Shown here: positions 29,669-37,410 of the stretch, piece by piece
How positions within the stretch are numbered: position 1 is the first letter of the stretch
Layout: each line of letters begins with the position of its first letter
Assembly (NCBI GenBank): GCA_964607015.1
Contig: CAZSHN010000005.1
Location: 1 to 39,928 of the forward strand
Direction: 5' to 3'
Length of the DNA: 39,928 nt
From: CAYUNN01 sp964607015
GTDB lineage: Bacteria > Patescibacteriota > Minisyncoccia > Minisyncoccales > JAGGXC01
The notes under the pieces: model-generated
Databases searched by the model: none
Told to the model about the DNA's origin: nothing
Seen by the model: the letters and a program-made list of their open reading frames with translations, nothing else
Made by a program: the position numbers and the translations under genes

Positions 29669-30343
29669 TTAATCAATGTTATTTTTTAAAACCTTTAAGC
29701 CCATAAAGACCTTTTCTGCTAGAATTACGTTAGTTGCTGTAACATTACAAGTTCCATGACCAAACCCTCCTTTATGGTTTATTCTTTTGCTAGAGCTTTT
29801 TTTGATGTAGGGCTTATAGAATTGGTTTTTAGGTAATTTTATTTTTTTTGACCAAAAATTAATTTCTTTTTCTATTTCCATGTCTTTATATAAATGGAGA
29901 TGAACTTTCATTTTTCTTTCTGGAACTAGCAAGCTTTTATTAAGCCAGGCAATAAAGAATTTGATGACAGAGGGATCTGAATTCGAAATAGAAAGACGTC
30001 CTTTTTGAGATTTTGATCCTTCTCCCCAGTAAAGAAACAATCCAGCTATAAAAAGATCGCGATTGCTCAGCGGAAGGATTATTTTTTCTTGGTTATTATA
30101 TGTCCTTTCTAGTCTTTCTTTTCTTTTCTTTCTCATTGTAATACGAAACTTTTCTCTACTTGCTTCACTTTTCTTCCATCCCTTTTTCTGTAATTCTTCC
30201 ACTCTTTTCTTAGATAAAGGGTAGTCTCTAAGCCAGTAACTTAATGTGCCCTTACTTACGCCTAAAATATTTTTAATTTGACTATAACTTTTTTCCTGCT
30301 TTCTCAAAGCCAGAGCTTTTTCTCGGTCTTTTATTCTGGCCAT
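29669..30343 (-). CDS. HTH protein with LAGLIDADG-like motif, putative endonuclease
   Basis: A 224-residue protein. The N-terminus is a helix-turn-helix (YSQIKNILGVSKGTLSYWL, about 20-38), then a very basic stretch (RKKRKERLER). The middle has FIAGLFLYWGEGSK (99-111), which fits a degenerate LAGLIDADG helix with Glu108 as acid, followed by LSISNSDPSVIKFFIAWL, again like that family. The C-terminus has HGTCNVTATN. I infer a DNA-binding protein related to homing endonucleases; a pure transcription regulator is the alternative. It ends eight bases before tRNA-Ile(UAU). Inverted repeats lie upstream. Confidence 0.6.
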   Translation of the reverse strand: MARIKDREKALALRKQEKSYSQIKNILGVSKGTLSYWLRDYPLSKKRVEELQKKGWKKSEASREKFRITMRKKRKERLERTYNNQEKIILPLSNRDLFIAGLFLYWGEGSKSQKGRLSISNSDPSVIKFFIAWLNKSLLVPERKMKVHLHLYKDMEIEKEINFWSKKIKLPKNQFYKPYIKKSSSKRINHKGGFGHGTCNVTATNVILAEKVFMGLKVLKNNID

Positions 30344-30347
30344 ATTT

Positions 30348-30399
30348 GAACTAATAGATTGTTATTTATTAATGGTAACCTACTAGTTCATTTTACCAT
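30348..30399 (-). promoter_or_regulatory. Nested inverted repeats upstream of the HTH gene
   Basis: GAACTAATAG (30348-30357) and CTACTAGTTC (30380-30389) match in nine of ten positions, and ATGGTAA (30372-30378) pairs with TTACCAT (30393-30399). They lie directly before the HTH gene start and could be an operator. No binding has been shown. Confidence 0.4.
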
Positions 30400-30475
30400 G
30401 ATATTTTAAAGGAACAAGCTATTAAAACAAATATATTTTAGCTAATTTTAATCAGTTAGTCAACGTATTTATTCC

Positions 30476-30504
30476 TTGACGAACTATGAAAAACTAGGTA
30501 GTAT
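30476..30504 (+). promoter_or_regulatory. Promoter of purB
   Basis: TTGACG (30476-30481), 17 bases, TAGTAT (30499-30504). The predicted start near 30511 gives a leader of about 65 bases. Confidence 0.65.
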
Positions 30505-30513
30505 TCTGGGAAC

Positions 30514-30534
30514 AAGGAGGGCAAAGCCCTTTTT
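30514..30534 (+). terminator. Terminator-like hairpin in the purB leader
   Basis: AGGGC (30518-30522) and GCCCT (30526-30530) pair around AAA; two G-U and two A-U pairs can extend the stem into the run of five T. It lies between the promoter and the ribosome-binding site, so attenuation is possible. Confidence 0.5.
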
Positions 30535-30574
30535 ATTGTTTTGTTCTTTAAAAAAGAATAAGGAGATGAAAAAA

Positions 30575-32202
30575 ATGCATGAAAGATATATAGATAAAGA
30601 TATTGAAAAAATTTGGAAAGACAAGAGTAAGTTACTTCACTGGCAACAAGTTGAGTTAGCAGTAATTGAAGCAAGGCTAGGAATGAATGAGCTGGATCTA
30701 CGTGATTTTCAGAAAATCTCAAACCTTCTTATAGGCAATCCAATTGACATTGATTGGTGGAAGAAAAGAGACAAAGAAATTCATCATGATCTCAAAGCTT
30801 TTATAGATGAAAGAGCCCGATTTTTACCTGAATACCTTCAGAAGTATCTTCATAAGAAAATTACCTCTTATGACACCGAGGAACCTGCTTTTGCAATAAT
30901 GCTTTTAAGCTCTTGCGAAGTAATTGAAAGCATCTATTACGCATTAAGGACGGTCTTAAAAGAAAAAGCTTTGAAATATCGATATACTGTGATGAACGGA
31001 AGAACTCATGGACAAGAAGCAGAACTTCAAACTCTCGGGAAAAGGTTTCTTTTCTGGTATGCTGATCTTGAATTAGATTTTAATAATCTAATGGAAACAA
31101 AGAAAAGAATAAGGAGATCTAAATTATCTGGAGCAATAGGTAATTATGTAGGGATAAGTCCTGAGCTAGAAGAAAAAACCTTGAGAATTCTTGGTTTAGA
31201 ACCATATTATGGATCAACCCAGATAATGCCAAGAGAAAACTACGCTCCTCTTGCTGAAGCTTTATGTCAGATAGTTTGTACAATTAGCAAAATTGGAATA
31301 GCAATAAGACTAGGAGCAAGAAGCGGGAGGCCAATCTATCAAGAACCATTTGGCAAAAAGCAAAAAGGATCTTCTACTATGCCTCACAAAAAGAACACAA
31401 TCAGAACAGAACAGCTTGAAGGGATGGCAAGGATGGCAAAAGGATATCTGCAGATGATTATGGACAATATTGAAACTTGGGAAGAAAGAGCTATTGAGCA
31501 GTCTTGCGTAGAAAGAGTAGCTTGGCCTGATCTATTTCACGTTGTCTCTCGTTCCTTGAAGGTGATTACAAAAGTAATTGAAGGGCTNNNNNNNNNNNNN
31601 NNNNNNNNNNNNNNNNNNNNNNNNNNNNNNNNNNNNNNNNNNNNNNNNNNNNNNNNNNNNNNNNNNNNNNNNNNNNNNNNNNNNNNNTATTTCACGTTGT
31701 CTCTCGTTCCTTGAAGGTGATTACAAAAGTAATTGAAGGGCTGCAAGTTTATCCTGATAATATGCTATTAGAGATTCTAGATTCTCGAGGGTGTTATGCT
31801 TCTAGTGAAGCAAAAGAGGTGTTGCAAGAATTAGGGTTTTCCCGGGATGATAGCTATGGCATCATTCAGCTAGCTGCCTTTAATGCTTTTGACGTTAAAG
31901 AAGGAAGAAAGAATATGAGAAGATATCCTCCTGACAGCTTTGATCCAACCGATGCGTTAATTTCGAACTTTAATTCTGCTTCAGAAATGTTAAACCAAGA
32001 AAGAAGATCTATCAGAGAAATTATCAGATATGGTGAACTAGAAGTTTCCTCTGAGCTTGACTTTGAAAAGAATGAAGTGCAACACTGGAATAATAGATTG
32101 ATCGAAGTCTTTTGCGAACAAGAGAATATTGATAAATGGGAGAAAATATTCTTGCCTTCGTATCTTTTAAGAAACGAAGAAGTATTATACGAAGAAATAT
32201 AG
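30575..32202 (+). CDS. purB: Adenylosuccinate lyase, split by a false gap
   Basis: Cleaves SAICAR to AICAR and adenylosuccinate to AMP, releasing fumarate. The signature GSSTMPHKKN of the fumarase/aspartase superfamily is intact, as are NGRTHGQEAE and the N-terminal KDKSKLLHWQQVELAV. I chose the ATG at 30575, nine bases after AGGAG; an earlier frame from 30476 would cover the promoter. The 100 N at 31588-31687 plus an exact 55-base repeat interrupt the gene. Removing these 155 bases gives an uninterrupted 490-residue protein. purC follows. Confidence 0.93.
31533..31587 (+). repeat. 55-base repeat, left copy, at the purB gap
   Basis: Identical to 31688-31742 on the other side of the N run. 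It marks the end of one contig and is not a biological repeat. Confidence 0.95.
31588..31687. other. Assembly gap of 100 N, artificial
   Basis: The run separates two copies of the same 55 bases. The contigs overlap, and no sequence is missing. Confidence 0.92.
31688..31742 (+). repeat. 55-base repeat, right copy, at the purB gap
   Basis: Exact copy of 31533-31587. The purB frame continues correctly from here once one copy and the N run are removed. Confidence 0.95.
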
Positions 32203-32215
32203 CTAACACAACAAC

Positions 32216-32243
32216 AAGAGTAGGAAATAACCTACTCTTTTTT
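32216..32243 (+). terminator. Terminator of purB
   Basis: AAGAGTAGG (32216-32224) pairs with CCTACTCTT (32231-32239) around AAATAA, followed by T bases. Confidence 0.9.
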
Positions 32244-32257
32244 TATTCCAATATTTC

Positions 32258-32286
32258 TTGACAATTCAATATTTAATATGTATTCT
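32258..32286 (+). promoter_or_regulatory. Promoter of purC
   Basis: A perfect TTGACA (32258-32263), 17 bases, then TATTCT (32281-32286). The predicted start near 32293 gives a leader of about 60 bases. Confidence 0.75.
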
Positions 32287-32297
32287 GTTTTAAAAGG

Positions 32298-32332
32298 AGG
32301 AGATAGAACCTTTTAGGTTGCTAGCTCTTTTT
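32298..32332 (+). terminator. Terminator-like hairpin in the purC leader
   Basis: GAGATAGAACC (32300-32310) pairs with GGTTGCTAGCTC (32316-32327), allowing one mismatch and one bulge, around TTTTA; five T follow. It sits between the promoter and the AGGAG site of purC and also covers an internal GGAGG. Confidence 0.6.
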
Positions 32333-32353
32333 AATTTAATAGGAGAAGTTAAG

Positions 32354-33181
32354 ATGAGAGAAAAAATAGGAGAAGGAAAGACGAAAGTAATTTGGAAGCT
32401 TGATGAAAAAACTGTAGAAATCGAAAGTAAGGACATGATTACTGCTGGAGATGGAGAAAAAAAGGATCAAATCAAAACTAAAGGTGTTTGGTCAAATAAC
32501 ACAACCTGCAATGTTTTTGAACTTTTGGAGAAATACGGAGTAAATACCCATTTTATCCGCAGAGCAGCAAGCAACTCTTTTCTAGCCGTTTTGTGCGAAA
32601 TGTTCCCCGTTGAAGTGGTAATGAGAAGAACTGCTACCGGAAGTTTTCTTAAAAGAAATCCTGAAACTGAAGATGGAACAGTATTTGACGAAATAGTAAT
32701 AGAATTTTTCTTAAAAGACGATGCAAGACATGATCCATTTATTCTAACCGAGGGAAACGATGGTTGGCCAGCAGAAAAATGGGAATTATATAAGCCAAAA
32801 CAACCAATAAACGAAGCAGGATATCTTGAGTCAATTGATCCTATCTGGAACAAAAATCAGATCAATTATGTAAAGAAACAAGCTGAAAAAGTGTTTTTGA
32901 TTTTAGAAGCAGCATTTCAAGAGCTAGATATTAACCTGATAGACATGAAAATAGAATTTGGGAAGCATGTTCCTGTTGACCAGATACAACCTGATGACAT
33001 TGGTGTTATCATCGTGGCCGATGTAATCGATAATGACAGTTGGAGAATAAGGACAAAAGAAGGCGAACAATTAGACAAACAGCTCTATCGAGATGGAGAA
33101 AAACTAGAAACAGTCAGCAACAAATACGAAATCGTATCTAAATTATCTGACAAGTTACTTTCTGTAGAAATAGATCTCTAA
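32354..33181 (+). CDS. purC: Phosphoribosylaminoimidazole-succinocarboxamide synthase (SAICAR synthase)
   Basis: Joins CAIR and aspartate with ATP to make SAICAR, the substrate of PurB. The 275-residue protein begins KIGEGKTKVIW (the ATP-binding start of the family) and has SFLAVLCEMFPVEVVMRRTATGSFLKR, then LIDMKIEFGK and later IIVADVIDNDSWRI. I chose the ATG at 32354, eight bases after AGGAG. It has its own promoter, leader hairpin and terminator, separate from purB upstream. Confidence 0.94.
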   Translation: MREKIGEGKTKVIWKLDEKTVEIESKDMITAGDGEKKDQIKTKGVWSNNTTCNVFELLEKYGVNTHFIRRAASNSFLAVLCEMFPVEVVMRRTATGSFLKRNPETEDGTVFDEIVIEFFLKDDARHDPFILTEGNDGWPAEKWELYKPKQPINEAGYLESIDPIWNKNQINYVKKQAEKVFLILEAAFQELDINLIDMKIEFGKHVPVDQIQPDDIGVIIVADVIDNDSWRIRTKEGEQLDKQLYRDGEKLETVSNKYEIVSKLSDKLLSVEIDL

Positions 33182-33193
33182 TTTTAAAAAAAT

Positions 33194-33226
33194 AAATAAC
33201 CGCCCTTTTTCAAGGCGGTTTTTTTT
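33194..33226. terminator. Terminator after purC
   Basis: AACCGCC (33198-33204) pairs with GGCGGTT (33214-33220), followed by T bases; the A-rich left flank may also end the convergent ftsH transcript. Confidence 0.85.
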
Positions 33227-33243
33227 ATTCCTATTCTTTCTTG

Positions 33244-35273
33244 TTATTTTTTCTTTCCTTTCTTTTTCTTTGTTTTACTTTTTGTTTTTGTTTTCTCCTT
33301 CGAACTTTTTCTTTTAACAATCTTTTCAAATGCTTTCTTCTCAATAGTTTCTTTTTCAATTAAAGTTTGAGCTAATTTTTCTAGGGTCTTTTTATTCTTT
33401 TTTATAACTGTCTTAGCTCTTTTAGCAGCTTCATCTATAAATCTATTTACCTCTTTATCTATTTTAGCTGCTACTTTTTCAGAATAGTTTCTTTGTTCTG
33501 TTATTTCTTTTCCAAGGAAAGCAGCTTTATCGCCATCCCCAAAAGAGATTGGCCCGAGAGCTGACATCCCATATTCTTTAACTAGTTTTCTAGCTATTTT
33601 AGAAGCTTTTTCTAGATCATTTGAGGCGCCAGTAGTCATTTCTCCAAACTTTATCTTTTCTGCTATGCTTCCAGCTAATAGCACTGATAATTCAGAAAGA
33701 AATTCAGATTTAGTTTTTAATCTTCTGTCTTCTTTGGGTGTTTTCAATGTATATCCTGCAGCCATTCCTCGAGAAACAATAGATACTTTTCTCACTGGCT
33801 CTGTGTCAGGAAGAAGAGTAGAAACTAAAGCATGGCCTGCTTCATGGTAAGCAGCCACTTTTTTCTCTCTTTCAGTAAGAATATGACTTTTTCTTTCTGG
33901 TCCGAGCATCACTTTTTCAATTGCTTCTAAAAAATCTTCCTGGTAAACTTTTTTCTTGTTTCTTCTGGCAGCCAGAATTGCCCCTTCGTTAAGAACATTA
34001 AATAAATCTGCTCCGGAAAATCCAGGAGTTCTTTCGGCAATTTCTCTTAGATTTACATCTGAAGCTACTGGTTTATTTTTGCAATGAATTTTTAATATTT
34101 CATTTCTTCCTTTTATATCAGGTAGGTCAAGAACAACTCTTCTGTCAAACCTTCCTGGTCTAAGTAGGGCAGGGTCTAGGACATCAGGCCTATTAGTTGC
34201 GGCCATAACAATAGTTGTAGCTTCTCTTTCAAAACCATCTAACTCAACTAGAATCTGGTTTAAGGTTTGCTCTCTTTCGTCATGCCCACCTCCAATGCCT
34301 GTTCCTCTTACTCTTCCAATTGCATCTAGTTCGTCAATAAAGACAATACTTGGTTGGTTTTTCTTAGCCGTGGTAAAGAGGCTTCTCACTCTTCCAGCTC
34401 CAACTCCTACAAATAATTCAATAAATTCAGAACCAGAAATAGAATAGAAAGGAACTTTTGCTTCATTAGCAACAGCTCNNNNNNNNNNNNNNNNNNNNNN
34501 NNNNNNNNNNNNNNNNNNNNNNNNNNNNNNNNNNNNNNNNNNNNNNNNNNNNNNNNNNNNNNNNNNNNNNNNNNNNNNAATTCAGAACCAGAAATAGAAT
34601 AGAAAGGAACTTTTGCTTCATTAGCAACAGCTCTTGCTAGCAATGTTTTTCCAGTACCAGGAGGACCTACTAGTAAAATTCCTTTAGGGATTCTTGCTCC
34701 AATTTCTATAAATTTCTTCGGTGTTCTTAAAAACTCTACTACTTCCTTTAATTCTTCTTTTGCTTCTCGTAAGTTTCCTACTTCGTCAAAGGTGATTTTT
34801 TCTTTTTGTCCGTCTGTCTTAAATAAACGAGGTTTTGCCTGAGTAAAACTAAGAGCTTGCATTGATCCTTTCTTTGCTTGGCGAGAAATACTAAAAAAGA
34901 AAAGCCCAAAGATTATTAAGGGTAAAATTAATAGAATAGGAGTAAGCCATGTCAGAAGATCTGAGTCACCTTCGTAACCTATTTCTACTTTATTGATTTT
35001 TTCTATTCCAACGTCTCTTTTGTCAAGTACTTCTACAAGAGAAGTTCCTTCTTCTTTTCTTGATATGGCCTTGCTGTCGTCATTATATATTATCTCTAGT
35101 TCAGCTCCAGAAACAGTAATTTTCTTAACCCTTTCCTCTCTTACATCTTGAACTAATTGAGAAAATGGGATGTTTTCTTCAGGCTGAAGACTTCCTGAGG
35201 TTAAAGCAAAAACTCCAGCAACCGTTAGAAAAACAAGGATGATTATTATAAGGTTCTTGAATAAATTCTTCAT
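33244..35273 (-). CDS. ftsH: ATP-dependent zinc metalloprotease FtsH, split by a false gap
   Basis: Membrane-bound AAA+ protease that removes damaged membrane and regulatory proteins. It has two membrane helices (about 8-25 and 107-129) around an outside domain, Walker A GPPGTGKT (203-210), Walker B (VFIDELDAIG), the second region of homology (NRPDVLDPALLRPGRFDR), the zinc site HEAGH and a Lys-rich C-terminal tail. The 100 N at 34479-34578 and an exact 55-base repeat break the frame. Removing 155 bases yields 624 residues, with the pore-loop region (GSEFIELFVGVGAGRVR) restored. It follows the S1-protein gene by three bases. Confidence 0.94.
34424..34478 (-). repeat. 55-base repeat, left copy, at the ftsH gap
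   Basis: Identical to 34579-34633; it marks overlapping contig ends inside ftsH. Confidence 0.95.
34479..34578. other. Assembly gap of 100 N, artificial
   Basis: Placed between two exact 55-base copies, so the contigs overlap and nothing is missing. Confidence 0.92.
34579..34633 (-). repeat. 55-base repeat, right copy, at the ftsH gap
   Basis: Exact copy of 34424-34478. Both copies encode the same part of the AAA module. Confidence 0.95.
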
Positions 35274-35276
35274 TTT

Positions 35277-36356
35277 TTATGATTTGTTAGCAAGTTCTAA
35301 GATTATTTTATGTTCAGATGGATTAATTGCATTAATCTTAAACTTATAATCTTTGCCCTCCTTTAACTTACTTTTCATCTCCTCCTGAGAACCAAATTCA
35401 GAAATATGAATTAATCCCTGTATTTTTGGCGTAATTTTTATTAAAGCTCCAAAAGGTTTAAATTCTGCAACTTTTCCTTCAACTTCATCACCTTTTTTAT
35501 ATTCTTTTTCGATGTCTTCCCAAGGATTTTCTTTAAGAGCTTTAAGAGAAAGAAATACTCTGTCTTTTTCAATATTTATAATCTTTGCTTCAACTTTATC
35601 TCCTACGTCTACTATTTCAGAAGGATCTTTGACTAATTTCCAATCTAATTCAGAAATGTGAATTAATCCTTCTAGGTTTTCTTCGCCAAACTTTATAAAA
35701 GCTCCAAAGTTCAATACAGCTGTTATTTCTCCTTCAATTACCTGTCCTTCTTTGTATTTCTCTAATATTTCCTCTGTTTTCTCGGCACTCTTAGCTTTTT
35801 CAGAAATAATTAGCTTATTATCTCTTTGAGAGAAATCTATAATTTTTACTTCTAATTCTTCTCCAACAAACTCTTGAAGTTTGTTTAGTATCTTTGAAGG
35901 ATCTCCGTCCTCAACTCTAGGATAATGAGTAGGGGATAATTGAGAAACTGGCAAGAATGCTTGAATTCCAAAAACTTTTGCTATCAATCCTCCTTTATTT
36001 GCACTGTCAACAATTACTTTTATTGGTTCGCTACTCTTCTTCTTTTGCTCAATCTTTTCCCAGGCTATTTCTTGGCGAGCTTCTTTCAAAGAAAGCTCAA
36101 CGTAACCTTCTTCTGTTTCTAGGTTTGTGATCTTTGCTGTTATCTTGCTTCCTTCTTCTACGTCTTTCAGAGTTTCCTTCGCTTCCTTAAATTCTCTTCC
36201 ATAAATCATACCAGTACCAAAGGCTCCGAGATTAAGATAAACAGCGGATTTTCCTATTCCGATAATTTCTCCTTCAATCATTTCTCCTACTTTTGGAGGT
36301 TGGAGCAAACCTCTTGTTTGATTAGTGTTTTTTTCTGTTTTTGTTATTTCTTTCAT
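35277..36356 (-). CDS. rpsA: Ribosomal protein S1-like protein with four S1 domains
   Basis: RNA-binding protein that helps mRNA bind the small subunit. The 359 residues form four S1 domains (about 22-94, 106-185, 206-275 and 291-357); the last two are the most typical, with FGAFIKF, EGLIHISELDW and FGALIKI, QGLIHISEFG. Escherichia coli S1 has six domains, while shorter forms are common in other phyla. Most genes here lack Shine-Dalgarno sites, so an S1 protein may be important for initiation (inference). Its own promoter leaves almost no leader. ftsH follows after three bases. Confidence 0.88.
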   Translation of the reverse strand: MKEITKTEKNTNQTRGLLQPPKVGEMIEGEIIGIGKSAVYLNLGAFGTGMIYGREFKEAKETLKDVEEGSKITAKITNLETEEGYVELSLKEARQEIAWEKIEQKKKSSEPIKVIVDSANKGGLIAKVFGIQAFLPVSQLSPTHYPRVEDGDPSKILNKLQEFVGEELEVKIIDFSQRDNKLIISEKAKSAEKTEEILEKYKEGQVIEGEITAVLNFGAFIKFGEENLEGLIHISELDWKLVKDPSEIVDVGDKVEAKIINIEKDRVFLSLKALKENPWEDIEKEYKKGDEVEGKVAEFKPFGALIKITPKIQGLIHISEFGSQEEMKSKLKEGKDYKFKINAINPSEHKIILELANKS

Positions 36357-36364
36357 AATTTCCC

Positions 36365-36393
36365 AATATATAATAAAAGATTAATTAAATCAA
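36365..36393 (-). promoter_or_regulatory. Promoter of rpsA-ftsH, near-leaderless
   Basis: On the minus strand TTGATT (36388-36393) and TATATT (36365-36370) are spaced by 17 bases. The ATG begins nine bases after the -10 box, leaving zero to three bases of leader. Confidence 0.7.
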
Positions 36394-36470
36394 GCCTTGT
36401 TGAAAAAAAATCTTTCTTGTGATAAATTTAATTAAGGACAAAGAAATTTAATTTTTTATTTCCGAAAAGT

Positions 36471-37130
36471 ATGAAAATAAAATGGTACGGTCATTCTCTT
36501 TTTGAATTAACTACTAAGCCTAAAAAACAGGAAAAAGTAAGAGTAGTTATTGATCCTTATGATAAAAAAATAGGACTGAAACCACCTAAGATCAAGAAGA
36601 CTGATGTTTTGTTGGTTTCCCATGACCATCATGATCACTCTAATACTGGAATAGTCAAAGGTGATCCTTTTTTGATTAATGGTCCAGGAGAATATGAGAT
36701 TAAAAAGGTTTACATCAAAGGTATTCCTGCTTTTCATGATCAATCGTCAGGAAAGAAGAGAGGACAAGTAACTATTTTTGCAATTGAAATGGCTGGTTTT
36801 ACAATCTGCCATCTTTCTGATTTTGGCCAGAAAGAATTAACTGAAGAGCAATTAGAGAAAATCGGAGAAGTGAACATTCTTATGATTCCTGTTGGGGGGA
36901 ATTTCACAATTGGTGCAAAAGAAGCAGCAAGTATTGTTGGCCAGATAGAACCTCAGATTGTCATTCCAATGCATTATAAGATTCCTGGATTGAAAGTTGA
37001 TCTTGATGGAGTGGATAAATTTTTGAAAGTAATGGGCGTGCAAAAACCTGATAAAGAAAAATTCCTTTCCGTGAATAAAAAGGATTTACCTGAAAACGAA
37101 ACAAAAGTAATTCTTTTAGAAAAACTCTAA
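36471..37130 (+). CDS. Metallo-beta-lactamase-fold hydrolase (UlaG-like)
   Basis: A 219-residue protein of the MBL fold. The metal motif is SHDHHDHSN (His51, His53, Asp55, His56), preceded by KIKWYGHSLFEL and VVIDPY; later ligands are likely the His in PAFHDQ and in IPMHYK. The opening YGHS is typical of the UlaG/YtkL group, which has varied or unknown substrates, so a specific reaction cannot be given. It is cytoplasmic. The stop overlaps the next start (TAATG). Confidence 0.88.
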   Translation: MKIKWYGHSLFELTTKPKKQEKVRVVIDPYDKKIGLKPPKIKKTDVLLVSHDHHDHSNTGIVKGDPFLINGPGEYEIKKVYIKGIPAFHDQSSGKKRGQVTIFAIEMAGFTICHLSDFGQKELTEEQLEKIGEVNILMIPVGGNFTIGAKEAASIVGQIEPQIVIPMHYKIPGLKVDLDGVDKFLKVMGVQKPDKEKFLSVNKKDLPENETKVILLEKL

Positions 37131-37399
37131 TGAGTTTTTTAGATAAAATAAGAAAGCTTCCAGAGAAAAAAAGAAAGATGATTGCAATAGGGATAGTTAT
37201 TATCCTAGGAATAATAATGTTTTCTGCTTGGGCAATGTTTTCTCTGAAAAGAGCTGGACAGTTTAAAACCGATCAATTGTGGCAGGATCTAAAGATAGAT
37301 AAACTTAAAGAAGATGTTGAGCAGGATCTTCCTAAAATGGAAGGCCTTGATCAGTTAAAAGGTATTGATCTTCCTGAAAATCCACAAGATTTTAATTAA
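37130..37399 (+). CDS. Small single-helix membrane protein of unknown function
   Basis: An 89-residue protein with a basic N-terminus (RKLPEKKRKM), one membrane helix (about 18-38) and an acidic tail with repeated short motifs (DLKIDKLKEDVEQDLPKMEGL). No family is recognised. It is coupled to the metallo-hydrolase by a one-base overlap and lies 11 bases before gyrA. The basic inner end and tail outside suggest a type II anchor. Confidence 0.7.
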   Translation: MSFLDKIRKLPEKKRKMIAIGIVIILGIIMFSAWAMFSLKRAGQFKTDQLWQDLKIDKLKEDVEQDLPKMEGLDQLKGIDLPENPQDFN

Positions 37400-37410
37400 T
37401 AATTCGTAAA

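Noticed and set aside
30476..30574. Longer N-terminus for purB
   Set aside because: These codons cover the promoter and leader hairpin, and AGGAG fits the ATG at 30575.
30505..30574. preQ1-like riboswitch in the purB leader
   Set aside because: The A-rich end before AAGGAG looks similar, but the characteristic loop and pseudoknot of the aptamer are missing.
31533..31742. Biological duplication or insertion in purB
   Set aside because: The repeat is exactly 55 bases, flanks 100 N, and the same length occurs at the ftsH gap, so it is an assembly product.
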